The notes: a model not told the origin generated them from the sequence alone. A DNA stretch of 64,000 bases from Parahalioglobus pacificus (GCF_014652275.1 NZ_BMYM01000001.1:1736001-1800000); one strand, 5' to 3'. Positions 8,802 to 17,717 are shown, numbered from the stretch's first letter. Program-made: numbers and translations.

Positions 8802-11048
8802 ATGATAAACCAGCGTTTTCTTTTCCCAACCGTTCTGACGCTCGCGCTCCTTTCGTTCGCAGCAGAGACAATACTCTCTGGGCCTCCACAGCCAATTCCT
8901 GAAACGGCGTCCAAGACAGCATTTTCCGGGGAGAGAGCGATGAAACTCCTGACGAATATTCTAGGCGACGGACAACCTCATCCTGTTGGATCAGCCGCCA
9001 ACAACGCGGTGAAGGAACGCATACTCGAATGGCTGGACGCAGAAGGCATTCAATACGAAGTCCAGCAGAGCACCGGCTGCAGCCCCCAACGTCAAACCTG
9101 TGCAAGGGTAGAGAATATCATCGCCCGGGTTCCCGGCACCCAACCCGACGCACCTGCCCTTGCCTTAATGGCGCATTACGATTCAGTACCCACTTCCATG
9201 GGGGCTGGCGATGACGGTGCCGGGGTCGCCGCTATTTTGGAAAGTGCTCGAGCACTTATCGCGCAGGGCCCTCACCGAAACACCCTGCTGTTATTGATCA
9301 CTGATAGCGAGGAAACGGGGCTACACGGGGCTGAAGCCTTCTTCCGTGAACACCCATTGGCACCCACGGTAGGGTTGTTACTGAATGTTGAAGGCTCAGG
9401 CACCGGCGGTAAGAGCCAGGTGCTTCGTACTGCGGGTGCAAACCGTGCGTTCATGACCGTGTACCGTGATCGCAGCGAATATCCCGAGGGCCATTCGATC
9501 AGCAATGAAGTGTTCAGGCGCATGCCTAACGACACGGACTTCTCAGTGGCTATTCGCGCTGGCGTGCCCGGTATCGATTTTGCCTTTGCGGGAGAACGAA
9601 ACCATTACCACACGGCGAATGACAATCTCGAGAATTTGAGCCCCAGCACGCTGCAGCACCATGGCGAAAATATATTCCCGCTGGCCTTGTCTCTACTGGC
9701 GCAGCCGCTACCCCCTGAGGCCGATGGCAATGTGCATTATATGAGCGTGATGGGCACATGGATTCAATGGCCTGCGGGCATGTCAGTTGGGCTAGCACTT
9801 ATGGCAGGGCTGCTACTTATTATCAGCGCGATGAGAGTGGACCACGGTGGCTGGCTGCCACTGCTTGGCGCAACATCGTCACCCCTGCTAATGCTATTGG
9901 TCGGTGGCGGGCTGGCCTACGGTGCGCTTGCGTTGGTCGGCGCAATCAATGGCGCCACACCGGGCTGGCCAGCACACCTGTGGCCCTTCCGCTTGGTACT
10001 CATTGCGGCAAGCGCCCTGGGAGTATTGTCGATTGCCGCCTGGCTCAATCAGCGTTGGTCTGTCGATACCAGCCTGCTGGGGGTTTGGCTGTTTTGGTGG
10101 CTGTGCACTCTCGCCGTCACATTGCTCGCGCCCGATGCGAGCCCGGCACTGTTAGTGCCGCTGGTGTTCGCTGCGATAGTTCTTTTTGCCGGCTACGTGT
10201 TGCCTGCTCCTCACTGGCTACGGCAGGCACTGGTTTTGATGCCGGCCAGCATTGCGGGCGTCTACCTGATGTTCGCCGGACTACTGGAACAGACTCAGGG
10301 CTATGGACTGGCGCTGGCTATCCTGCCGTGGCTGGGGCTCGCATTACTGGTGGTTGCGCCCTGGTTACGCGGCAATGCCGTCAAGCTAACGCTGTTGATG
10401 ACGGTTATGTTGTCAGTCGTCGGCATGATCGCAGCCACCACCCTGCCCCTCTACTCGGCGTACAGACCGCAGTACGTAAACATTGATTACATCGAAAACA
10501 GCGACGAAAAGACCGCGCTCTGGCGCATCAGACCGTATGGCGAAGTGCCAATGCTGATGCTGGAAGCAAAAGACTTCAGCGCGCCGCCCAGGCCAGTGTA
10601 CCCCTGGTCGGAGTCCGACTCGGAGCACGTGGCCGATGCTATGGTGCAATCGCTGCCGGCGCCCAGTCTTGAAATTATTAGCGATAGAATCACGCAAGAA
10701 GGTCGCCAGGTCACGATGAAACTGGCTTCATCCAGGGGGGCGCGTTGGCTGCAACTCATCATGCCCAATAAAGCCCGCGTGATCGGTTATGAGGTAAACG
10801 GCGTGCCGATGCAGGCTCGCCAACCCGCAGAGGGTGGGGATTACGCTCTTACGCTCTTCGGGATTCAAACTGAAGCGATGACAGTGACCATCGATATGGA
10901 AGGAAAGGAGACACTGCAGGCCTACCTCATCGACGGCGCTGGCCAATTACCCGAATCGAGCGAGGACCTGATACGCGCGAGGGGTAGTACAGCGACGCCG
11001 GTTCACTCCGGCGACGCATCGTTGGTCTACAAAACACTGTCGCTGTAA
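8802..11048 (+). CDS. M28 family metallopeptidase fused to a multi-pass membrane domain
   Basis: A 748-residue protein with three parts: an N-terminal hydrophobic segment, an M28 aminopeptidase domain (about residues 40-300), then about eight transmembrane helices (about 310-560) and a C-terminal soluble domain of about 190 residues. The two-zinc site is intact: H125 in AHYDSV, D138 in GAGDDGAG, the E170/E171 pair in DSEETGLHG, E197 in NVEGSGTGG and H270 in HYHT. The layout recalls eukaryotic ERMP1/Pff1 membrane proteases. The catalytic domain should face the periplasm. It stands alone after a terminator and converges on the HD-domain gene. The substrate is unknown, peptides being likely. Confidence 0.88.
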   Translation: MINQRFLFPTVLTLALLSFAAETILSGPPQPIPETASKTAFSGERAMKLLTNILGDGQPHPVGSAANNAVKERILEWLDAEGIQYEVQQSTGCSPQRQTCARVENIIARVPGTQPDAPALALMAHYDSVPTSMGAGDDGAGVAAILESARALIAQGPHRNTLLLLITDSEETGLHGAEAFFREHPLAPTVGLLLNVEGSGTGGKSQVLRTAGANRAFMTVYRDRSEYPEGHSISNEVFRRMPNDTDFSVAIRAGVPGIDFAFAGERNHYHTANDNLENLSPSTLQHHGENIFPLALSLLAQPLPPEADGNVHYMSVMGTWIQWPAGMSVGLALMAGLLLIISAMRVDHGGWLPLLGATSSPLLMLLVGGGLAYGALALVGAINGATPGWPAHLWPFRLVLIAASALGVLSIAAWLNQRWSVDTSLLGVWLFWWLCTLAVTLLAPDASPALLVPLVFAAIVLFAGYVLPAPHWLRQALVLMPASIAGVYLMFAGLLEQTQGYGLALAILPWLGLALLVVAPWLRGNAVKLTLLMTVMLSVVGMIAATTLPLYSAYRPQYVNIDYIENSDEKTALWRIRPYGEVPMLMLEAKDFSAPPRPVYPWSESDSEHVADAMVQSLPAPSLEIISDRITQEGRQVTMKLASSRGARWLQLIMPNKARVIGYEVNGVPMQARQPAEGGDYALTLFGIQTEAMTVTIDMEGKETLQAYLIDGAGQLPESSEDLIRARGSTATPVHSGDASLVYKTLSL

Positions 11049-11106
11049 AAGGAGCGAGAAGAGAGTCTTAGAGGCCCGAGCGATATGGCCGACCGTGCCT
11101 CTACGG

Positions 11107-11661
11107 TTACAGCATTCGCAGCGGCTGAGCGAATATCTTATTAATCAGTGGCTCGAACGACTCCAGTGAGTCCACCTCGAACTCGGGATCAAATGCCGGC
11201 GCATCCCAGCGATCCACCAGCTTCGTCGCCAGCTCATACCAGCTGGTGTTTTTGTGATCCTCACGCATGTTCGGGCTGGCGCCGAGGTACTCGAAGTAGT
11301 ACTTACCTTGGAAATGCTGGTGGTAGTAGATCGCGTGATAGGCGTCTTCCGTGACGTAGGGTCGCATCAACTCAGCGCCAATGGCCCCATGATTAGGGAT
11401 GTTCACTGCCTTGCCGACATCGTGCAGCAGGGCGATCGCGACCTCTTCGTCCGAGGCCCCATCGCGTCTTGCCAACGTGCCCGTCATAAGGCTGTGCTGC
11501 AATTGGTCGCAGGCGAACCCGACCGTCACTTGTTCCAGGCTCTTTAGCATATCCATCAGGTGCGCGGGTGTTTTCTTGAAGTGCTCCTGATGCGCTGCGC
11601 CAATGACCGCCCAGTCTTCGGCTGTACCTTCCTGCATACTTGTAAACATCGCTTCACCCAT
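11107..11661 (-). CDS. HD-domain protein resembling PhnZ-type diiron oxygenases
   Basis: A 184-residue HD-domain protein. Conserved positions read H56 (QLQHSL), H80-D81 (LLHDVGK), H91 (NHGAIGAE), H116 (HQHFQGK) and D153 (DRWDAPA), followed by DSLESFEPL. The same order and spacing (QLxH, HD, H-x3-GA, H-x3-K, WD, SLESF) occurs in PhnZ, the mixed-valence diiron oxygenase that cleaves 2-amino-1-hydroxyethylphosphonate, as I remember its sequence. K120 matches the phosphonate-binding Lys region of PhnZ. No phnY-type hydroxylase lies beside it, but a PhoX phosphatase gene is divergent and next door. Alternatives are an HD phosphohydrolase or an oxygenase for another substrate. Confidence 0.7.
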   Translation of the reverse strand: MGEAMFTSMQEGTAEDWAVIGAAHQEHFKKTPAHLMDMLKSLEQVTVGFACDQLQHSLMTGTLARRDGASDEEVAIALLHDVGKAVNIPNHGAIGAELMRPYVTEDAYHAIYYHQHFQGKYYFEYLGASPNMREDHKNTSWYELATKLVDRWDAPAFDPEFEVDSLESFEPLINKIFAQPLRML

Positions 11662-11916
11662 ACCCTCTGAAATACATTGTTTTTCAAGACATTTATAAAA
11701 TCTTCTTTTGTTTATACGAGTCTTGCGCTAACGTCAGCTTGTGCACCTTAAAGAAGAATGCACACAACCAAAATCTTTGCTTCACATAACAATAATAACC
11801 GAGTAATCAAAAAGTCACACTTGCAGGGCAATCTCTCTGTGACAAACCAGACTTAGATCTGCGCGTGTCCTGTTTGACTTCAGCAACCACGGTTAAGTAA
11901 GGAGTTAAATTTCGCT

Positions 11917-13902
11917 ATGTCTCCCGAGATTATAGACAACGCTAAGCTTCATGATGAAAAAGAAAACATTCCCGCCAACACCTCCGGAAACCGCCCATTC
12001 ATTGACGTAGCACGCACGTACGCTTCACGTCGGGATGTGGTCAAAGGCGGGGTAGCCGCCGCCGCTGCGGGATTCTTCGCACCCACGGCACTGGCGGGTT
12101 CGAACTCCACCTCCTACGCCGGCAGTCCGGGTGAGGGTCGCGGGTTGGTCAACTTCCGGCCTGTCCCGGTTGAGGAAGGTGCTTCTGATGCGCGCATGCC
12201 GCACATCTCCCGAAACTATCGCTACCAAACGCTGATTCCCTGGGGCACGGACCTTCTGGACGCCGATAATGACTACAACGGCGATCTCATGTCCCGCCCC
12301 AGTGCCGACGAGGCAGCCACACAGGTAGGAATCGGTCATGATGGTATGTGGTTTTTCCCAATCGACCAGTCAAGGGCTGATCTTGTACCACGAGGATACC
12401 GCCTAAGTAGTACAAACGGTCTTCTGGTGGTGAACCATGAGTTCGGCGCCAACGGCCATGTGCTCGGATTCGAGCGCGATGATAGCGGCGCTCTCATACT
12501 GAGCGATTCGGGCGCTCCCATATCCAAAAACCCTGAGTCTCTTGAGGACGTGCGTTTGTCGCAGACCGTCCACGGCGTGACGGTGGCTGAAATCACTTAC
12601 GGTCTCATCGTGGAAAATCGTTCGGCCTCTCGCGGTTGGGAACTAGTACGAGGGAGCTCATTCAACCGTCGTATCACTGTGAACACGCCTGTGGAGTTCT
12701 CAGGACCGGTGGCTTTTAGTGAGCTGCTGGAGAATGAAGCAGGCAATATGCCGGCAGGCACCGTGAACAACTGTGGCTCAGGGCCGACGCCATGGGGTAC
12801 CTATATTACCTGCGAGGAGAACTTTAACGGCTACTTTGGTGCTAACGGCGAATTGGAAACTACCGAGGAGCAGGAGCGGTACGGGTTTAGCAACTCGGGC
12901 TTTGGCTACCAATGGCACGTTTTCGATGAGCGTTTCGACCTGAATAACCCGCTTTACGCCAATGAGCAGAACCGTTTCGGGTGGTGCGTTGAAATTGACC
13001 CTTTCAACCCTGACGCAAAGCCCGTAAAACGCACTGCGCTGGGTCGCTTCAAGCACGAGGCCATAGCGATCAAGGAGATTGATCGCGGTCGCATCGCCGC
13101 GTACATGGGCGATGATCAACGCTTCGATTATTGCTACAAGTACGAGTCCAACCGTCCATGGCGTCAGGCCATTGACGATGGCGAAAGCCCGCTGGATGAC
13201 GGCAAGCTTTTCGTCGCACGTTACAACGACGACGGCACGGGCGAGTGGATAGAGTTGACCATCGAGAATCCGGCGTTGGCGGCGCGCTTCTCCAGTCAGG
13301 CCGAGCTTCTGGTGTACACGCGGGTTGCGGCAGACATCGTGGGTGCCACACCGATGGACCGCCCGGAATGGACCACTATTGGCAAGGACGGTGAAACCTA
13401 CTGGACACTCACAAACAACAGCCGTCGTGAAGAACCCAATGTCGCTAACCCTGAGGCACCCAATGGCGACGGACACATTATTAAAACGATGGATGTGGAT
13501 AGCGAGAACTTCAATTGGGAGTTTTTCGTCCTGGCTTCGTCTTCTCGAGACACCGAAGGCGTATTCACTGATCCTGATGCGGCCTGGGCCGACGCCGACG
13601 GTCGCCTGTTCATCGGCACCGATGGCGGTCAACCGGACGGTCTACAGGACCAGTTAGTCGTCTTCGACACGACCGCTGATGGAGAACCGGAAGCAAAACG
13701 CTTATTTGTGGGCGTCGCCAGTGACGAGATCACCGGCTTCGCTACAACACCTAACTGTGAGTTTGCCTTCATCAACATCCAGCACCCGGGCAATGGTCTG
13801 GCGGAAGCCACGAACTTCCCAGCGCGACCCGACGGCATCACAACGCCGCGCGACTGCACTGTCGTTCTGCGACGGGTCAATGGTGGCGTTATCGGGTCGT
13901 AA
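11917..13902 (+). CDS. phoX: PhoX family alkaline phosphatase (DUF839), Tat-exported
   Basis: A 661-residue DUF839/PhoX-type phosphatase, a calcium/iron enzyme releasing phosphate from organic phosphoesters outside the cytoplasm. A Tat signal is visible at residues 34-60 (ASRRDVVKGG followed by an Ala-rich stretch and AGFFAPTALA). Family blocks include LLVVNHEFG, NCGSGPTPWGTYITCEENFNGY, GRFKHEAIAI, YMGDDQRFDYCYKY, GRLFIGTDGGQPDG and FATTPNCEFAFINIQHPG. A good Shine-Dalgarno (AAGGAG) precedes the ATG. The 255-base A/T-rich gap to the divergent HD gene must hold its promoter; I could not establish a Pho box there. Subfamily members differ in substrate, so the symbol is tentative. Confidence 0.88.
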   Translation: MSPEIIDNAKLHDEKENIPANTSGNRPFIDVARTYASRRDVVKGGVAAAAAGFFAPTALAGSNSTSYAGSPGEGRGLVNFRPVPVEEGASDARMPHISRNYRYQTLIPWGTDLLDADNDYNGDLMSRPSADEAATQVGIGHDGMWFFPIDQSRADLVPRGYRLSSTNGLLVVNHEFGANGHVLGFERDDSGALILSDSGAPISKNPESLEDVRLSQTVHGVTVAEITYGLIVENRSASRGWELVRGSSFNRRITVNTPVEFSGPVAFSELLENEAGNMPAGTVNNCGSGPTPWGTYITCEENFNGYFGANGELETTEEQERYGFSNSGFGYQWHVFDERFDLNNPLYANEQNRFGWCVEIDPFNPDAKPVKRTALGRFKHEAIAIKEIDRGRIAAYMGDDQRFDYCYKYESNRPWRQAIDDGESPLDDGKLFVARYNDDGTGEWIELTIENPALAARFSSQAELLVYTRVAADIVGATPMDRPEWTTIGKDGETYWTLTNNSRREEPNVANPEAPNGDGHIIKTMDVDSENFNWEFFVLASSSRDTEGVFTDPDAAWADADGRLFIGTDGGQPDGLQDQLVVFDTTADGEPEAKRLFVGVASDEITGFATTPNCEFAFINIQHPGNGLAEATNFPARPDGITTPRDCTVVLRRVNGGVIGS

Positions 13903-13923
13903 CTCGCGCCTGATACCTTGGCA

Positions 13924-13949
13924 GGGGCGTCTGTGGGCGCCCCTTTCTT
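13924..13949 (+). terminator. rho-independent terminator after phoX
   Basis: GGGGCG (13924-13929) pairs with CGCCCC (13938-13943) across an 8-base loop, followed by TTTCTT. Confidence 0.75.
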
Positions 13950-14018
13950 ATGCCACTTACCCACGGCCCGCAATTTGCGCTACCCTCACTCGCACAATAA
14001 CCACCTGAGGAGAGCATC

Positions 14019-14411
14019 ATGTTCAGTCACATCATGGTCGGCAGTAACGACATAGAACGGGCGAAAACTTTCTACAACAAAGTGCTGGGTGTGTTGGGTG
14101 CCGGTGAACCCATGGTCAATGTGAATGACACAGGCCAGACCCGACTCTTCTACATCCACGATGGCAGCATTTTCTGTATCACCGAGCCCATCAACGGCGA
14201 GCCAGCAGGCACCGCAAACGGAGCCACCATCGGGTTCCGCTGCGACTCACCGGAGCAGGTCAAAGAACTACACGATGTCGCCGTTGCCAATGGTGCGACC
14301 AGTGTGGAAGAACCACCCGGCCCTAGAGAGGGTTCCATGGGCACAATGCACCTGAGTTATTTCCTGGATCCCGACGGTCACAAGATTTGCGGTCTTCACC
14401 AGGCCGGCTAA
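14019..14411 (+). CDS. VOC (glyoxalase/bleomycin-resistance) family protein
   Basis: A 130-residue VOC-fold protein with the usual betaalphabetabetabeta pattern: FSHIMVGSNDIERAKTFYNKVLG opens the first module and LSYFLDPDGHKICGLHQ closes the second. Candidate metal ligands are H4 near the N-terminus and the Glu/His positions in the second half. The Shine-Dalgarno AGGAGAG lies just upstream. Family members include isomerases, dioxygenases and resistance proteins; nothing in the context selects one. It has its own transcription unit between the phoX terminator and a long inverted repeat. Confidence 0.85.
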   Translation: MFSHIMVGSNDIERAKTFYNKVLGVLGAGEPMVNVNDTGQTRLFYIHDGSIFCITEPINGEPAGTANGATIGFRCDSPEQVKELHDVAVANGATSVEEPPGPREGSMGTMHLSYFLDPDGHKICGLHQAG

Positions 14412-14426
14412 GTCGCGCTATCTGTC

Positions 14427-14465
14427 CAGCTCGTGGATAACGCCCTGTCGCTTATCCACCAGCTG
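14427..14465. repeat. long inverted repeat between convergent genes
   Basis: CAGCTCGTGGATAA (14427-14440) pairs with TTATCCACCAGCTG (14452-14465), 13 of 14 positions, across an 11-base loop. There is no T run on either side, so it is not a standard terminator. It lies between the VOC gene (+) and the DsbA-family gene (-) and could stabilise or end either transcript. Confidence 0.6.
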
Positions 14466-14556
14466 CCCAGCATCACAACGCAGAAGATCAGCACATCGCT
14501 ATTCAGCGACACCATGCGCCCACGCAGCTGCTATATGTTTGTCGCAAGTGTCATGT

Positions 14557-15228
14557 TCAACACCAACTCTGCTGCTTGTGGGGCTGTTCTAACAGCTCTT
14601 TCACATTGGCCTCGATAATGCGGTAGCCCACATTACCGGTCAGCCGTTGCCTGCCATTGTTAAACACGTAGGTAGGGCTCACAGATATATCGGACTGACG
14701 CGCGCCCAGCATATCCTGGCAAAGTACAGCAAAGGCTGAGCCGTCATTGATCCGGTCCAATAAGGGTTGGGGCTCGAAACCACACTGGCTGGCTTGTGCG
14801 ACTAACTCGTCCTGGGACCCGATGTCGGCGGCATCTCGGAAGAAGGCCCTGCGCAGGTGCCACGCAAACGTCTCTTCCGACCTTGGCGACAGTTCTCCCC
14901 GCCCCTCTTGTAAGCGCACCGCGGCCAACCAGAGATGCGCAGGTGCCGATGACGCCGGTTGAACACGTGTCCAGCAGTCGGGGTTGATAACGACATGATC
15001 AAAGTCCTGCAGTACATCCAGCACGTGCGCGGCATAGCCAGCGCTGCCACCTCGCTCCTGCCACTGGTCCTTGAACTTGGTCTGAACATCACCAAACACA
15101 GACAAATAATGCCAGCGCCAGTCTATGGAATCCGGGTATTGGGCCTGCAATTCAACGGTGCGGGCATGGGCAATGTAGGCCCATACGCACAGCAGGTCGG
15201 AGTAATGATCAATGGTGACGGTGGCCAT
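14557..15228 (-). CDS. DsbA-family (FrnE-like) oxidoreductase with degenerate active site
   Basis: A 223-residue thioredoxin-fold protein with an inserted helical domain, as in FrnE, HCCA isomerase and DsbA relatives. The N-terminus TIDHYSDLLCVWAYIAHART aligns with the family's D-x-x-S-D-x-x-C-P-W-C segment, but the CxxC reads C14-V-W-A17, so the resolving cysteine is missing. The cis-Pro loop region SVSPTYVFNNGRQRLTGNVGYR is conserved. With one cysteine it could be a glutathione-dependent isomerase or transferase rather than a dithiol oxidase. No signal peptide is seen, so it is cytosolic. Confidence 0.82.
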   Translation of the reverse strand: MATVTIDHYSDLLCVWAYIAHARTVELQAQYPDSIDWRWHYLSVFGDVQTKFKDQWQERGGSAGYAAHVLDVLQDFDHVVINPDCWTRVQPASSAPAHLWLAAVRLQEGRGELSPRSEETFAWHLRRAFFRDAADIGSQDELVAQASQCGFEPQPLLDRINDGSAFAVLCQDMLGARQSDISVSPTYVFNNGRQRLTGNVGYRIIEANVKELLEQPHKQQSWC

Positions 15229-15347
15229 GTCGGCAGCCTCTCAAGTGGCCCGACAGACACGGAAAATTTAAGGGTGTCGGGCGAGGCCTAAGAGACTAAC
15301 GCCCGACTCAAGCGCCTAGCAACTACTGATTGGCAAGTGCCCTGTTT

Positions 15348-16025
15348 TCAGCCCTCGCCGAGGGCGGCAACAAGAGCAGCCCCAACGGCGTGCGCGCTCG
15401 CCGGGTTTTGTCCAGTTATGACGCGCTCGTCCTTAACAACGTACTCCCCCCAGGGCGGCACTTTGCTGAAGCCCGCAGCAGTGCGCGCAAGGGCATCTTC
15501 AAGGAGAAAAGGAATGTCATTGATAGTGTTGTAGTCCACCTCTTCTTCCCGCGTGAAGCTGGTGACTCTGTGCGAACTCAACAGCTTGTCACCGTTGGGC
15601 AAGGTGATGGGCAACAATGCGGCTGGGCCGTGACAGACGGCAGCAATCACTCCCCCTGCGGCATAATGCGCACCAGCGATGGCGCCGACGTCCTCATCCA
15701 GCGCCAAATCTGACAGCAGGCCAAATCCACCGGGGTAGAACACGGCGTCGTACTTGTTTATCTCAATGTCCGACAAAACGAGTGTGTTTGCGATCTGACG
15801 GGCAAACTGCTCGTCGGCGATCACCGCGGTATTGATGGGATCGTCCTCAATATCCGTGCCGTACAACGGCGCGGCGCCGCCTTTTATCGAAGCGATGTCG
15901 TAGCTCACTCCCGCCTTATTGAGCACATCAACCACATGGGTGAGCTCAGGTGAGTAAGTACCATTGGCCTGGCATGTTTCTCCCAGGGTGGCGTGATTGG
16001 TGACTGGAATCAGGACTTTTTTCAT
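15348..16025 (-). CDS. DJ-1/PfpI family protein, Hsp31-like class I glutamine-amidotransferase domain
   Basis: A 225-residue protein of the DJ-1/PfpI superfamily. The nucleophile elbow AAVCHGPAALL carries the conserved Cys-His pair; AVFYPGGFGLLSDLA holds the upstream Gly-rich strand, and the N-terminal strand is KKVLIPVTNHA. Length and motifs match the Hsp31-like group often named type 1 glutamine amidotransferase domain protein, which includes glyoxalase III and deglycase or chaperone activities. A role in handling reactive carbonyls is therefore plausible but not proven. It is a single gene with about 120 bases to the DsbA-family gene downstream. Confidence 0.88.
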   Translation of the reverse strand: MKKVLIPVTNHATLGETCQANGTYSPELTHVVDVLNKAGVSYDIASIKGGAAPLYGTDIEDDPINTAVIADEQFARQIANTLVLSDIEINKYDAVFYPGGFGLLSDLALDEDVGAIAGAHYAAGGVIAAVCHGPAALLPITLPNGDKLLSSHRVTSFTREEEVDYNTINDIPFLLEDALARTAAGFSKVPPWGEYVVKDERVITGQNPASAHAVGAALVAALGEG

Positions 16026-16127
16026 CGGTGTCTCCTATGAACCGCGAGCAGGCAGAGCACGAGATCACGTATTCTCGCCCCGCCTCATTGAGCAAGTATA
16101 GCTATACCCCAGTGCTGGCCGGTTGGA

Positions 16128-16700
16128 TCAACTGGCGTCAACACTGCCAGTAAAACAGGCCTCGCGCAGACGCTTCACCTGCGTGAGGCCCAATGACCTG
16201 AGGTGATCAATATTGCGCAGTGGAATGTCCTCTGTGGCACCGTGCGCCTGGATAGCCCGCTCCATCGCGTCTTCACGCAGGATATGCAGTGTCGGGTACG
16301 GTGTGCGATTTGTGTAGTTTTCCACAGCGTCCGGCGACGACCCGGCGAACTGGTAGTCGGGGTGGAAACCCGCAATTTGCAGTACGCCGATCAAACCCAG
16401 TGAATCCAGCAGGGCCTCCGCCACTTGCAAACCATCGAGGTAGTCATCGAAGGACTGCAGGCAATGGGGATGAATGAGCAAGGTGGTGGCGATTTTCTCG
16501 TCCTCCACCAAGAGCTCGCACTCGACATGCAAACTGTGCAGCAGATTCTCTAGCCCTGTGGCGCCACTGACCACGTAGCGAACGCGCGCGGATCGCACCT
16601 CCCTGCCTGCGAATGGGCAGAGATTCATATCCACGGCGAATTGTTTGACCCAGCGCTGAGTGGCGGCGGCTTCGAAGCTGTCCGTTGGCATCATCGACAT
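16128..16700 (-). CDS. DUF1415 domain-containing protein
   Basis: A 190-residue protein matching the DUF1415 family in length and motifs: WVKQFAVDMNLCPFAGRE near the N-terminus, TTLLIHPHCLQSFDDYLDGL in the middle and GFHPDYQFAG followed by NRTPYPTLHILREDAMERA. The family is common in proteobacteria and has no assigned function. There is no signal peptide, so it should be cytosolic. It is divergent from the HupE/UreJ gene across a gap of about 100 bases. Confidence 0.88.
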   Translation of the reverse strand: MSMMPTDSFEAAATQRWVKQFAVDMNLCPFAGREVRSARVRYVVSGATGLENLLHSLHVECELLVEDEKIATTLLIHPHCLQSFDDYLDGLQVAEALLDSLGLIGVLQIAGFHPDYQFAGSSPDAVENYTNRTPYPTLHILREDAMERAIQAHGATEDIPLRNIDHLRSLGLTQVKRLREACFTGSVDAS

Positions 16701-16798
16701 ACCTCAAGGCTAGCTCGCGATTTCCGCCGATACAACGTACCGGACCAAGGCTTGTCGCCGGGATTGAGCACCGGAGCGATTTCCCGTAGGGTGCCGCG

Positions 16799-17608
16799 AT
16801 GCTGACATTAAGACCCCTTAGGACAGCGCTTGCCTGCGCGCTGGCGCTGTGCGCGTTACTGCTACCTGCACTCGGAACGACTCATCCAGAGGATGAGTTT
16901 TGCGTGCCTGGGCAAGGCAGTCTCGACCCCGCGCTTTGCGAGCAACTCGCAGCTCTGGACAGTGCAGCGGGCAATGATGCTCGCCAGGTTACCCCCATTC
17001 TCGACGCCAGCGGCGAGCCCCGCAGTGCGTCATCCACATTGGCGCTTTACACCGGTATAGGCATCGGTCATATCCTCCCCGGCGGGCTGGATCACATACT
17101 GTTTGTGCTGGCTTTGTTCCTCGGGACAACGCGACTGCGCGATCTTGTTATCCAGCTGTCCTCGTTCACCGTCGCGCACACTGCCACATTGGGATTAGCA
17201 GCAGCCGGGGTGATTTCACCCTCCGGCGATGTCGTCGAGCCCTTGATTGCTGCAACCATCGCCTTCGTTGCCGTGGAAAATTTGCTATCGAAGAGCTCAC
17301 ACCGCATACGTCCGGTAATCGTCTTTTTCTTTGGCCTTCTCCACGGCATGGGCTTTGCCGGCTTTTTTGGTGAGCTGGGCCTGCCGGATGGGGAGTTCTG
17401 GAGTGCCTTGATCGGTTTCAATATTGGCGTGGAAATTGGTCAGCTCAGCATTGTGTTTCTGGCCTACGCGCTATTTGCCCTCTGGCGTTCGCGCACTCAC
17501 ATCAACACACCCGAGAAGGCCTTCCGAACATGGATTGCCTTACCGGGTTCTGCCCTCATTGCTCTGACGGGCCTGATCTGGGCCATTCAGCGCAGCGGCA
17601 TCCTCTAA
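16799..17608 (+). CDS. HupE/UreJ family membrane protein
   Basis: A 269-residue protein with a cleaved or anchoring N-terminal segment (LACALALCALLLPALG), a short periplasmic stretch, and then about six transmembrane helices. The HupE/UreJ signature GHILPGGLDHILFVLALFLG is at the first helix, and FFGLLHGMGFAGFFGELG carries the second conserved His motif. Classical HupE/UreJ proteins are linked to nickel or other metal supply for hydrogenase or urease. Neither enzyme is encoded nearby, so this belongs to the broader HupE/UreJ_2 group and metal transport is only a family-level guess. Confidence 0.85.
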   Translation: MLTLRPLRTALACALALCALLLPALGTTHPEDEFCVPGQGSLDPALCEQLAALDSAAGNDARQVTPILDASGEPRSASSTLALYTGIGIGHILPGGLDHILFVLALFLGTTRLRDLVIQLSSFTVAHTATLGLAAAGVISPSGDVVEPLIAATIAFVAVENLLSKSSHRIRPVIVFFFGLLHGMGFAGFFGELGLPDGEFWSALIGFNIGVEIGQLSIVFLAYALFALWRSRTHINTPEKAFRTWIALPGSALIALTGLIWAIQRSGIL

Positions 17609-17668
17609 GGCGTCTACCGAGACGCTGCTCAAAAGCATTCACCAGCAGCTAACGCCGGTGTTATTGCC

Positions 17669-17695
17669 AAAAAAAGGGCGACCCATGGGCCGCCC
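17669..17695 (-). terminator. rho-independent terminator of the M3 peptidase gene
   Basis: Read on the minus strand, GGGCG and CGCCC arms (17676-17695) enclose an internal CCCATGGG palindrome and are followed by seven T residues (17669-17675 on the plus strand as A). It lies just past the stop codon of the M3 gene. Confidence 0.85.
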
Positions 17696-17717
17696 GCTTC
17701 ACAGCAATGCTAATGCG

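Noticed and set aside
11834-11882. Possible Pho box ahead of phoX
   Set aside because: CTGTGAC and CTGTTTGAC-like pieces exist, but not the two direct repeats at 11-base spacing of the consensus.
15248-15282. Inverted repeat GCCCGACA/TGTCGGGC after the DJ-1-like gene
   Set aside because: Eight-base arms with a 19-base loop and no T run; too weak to call a terminator or operator.
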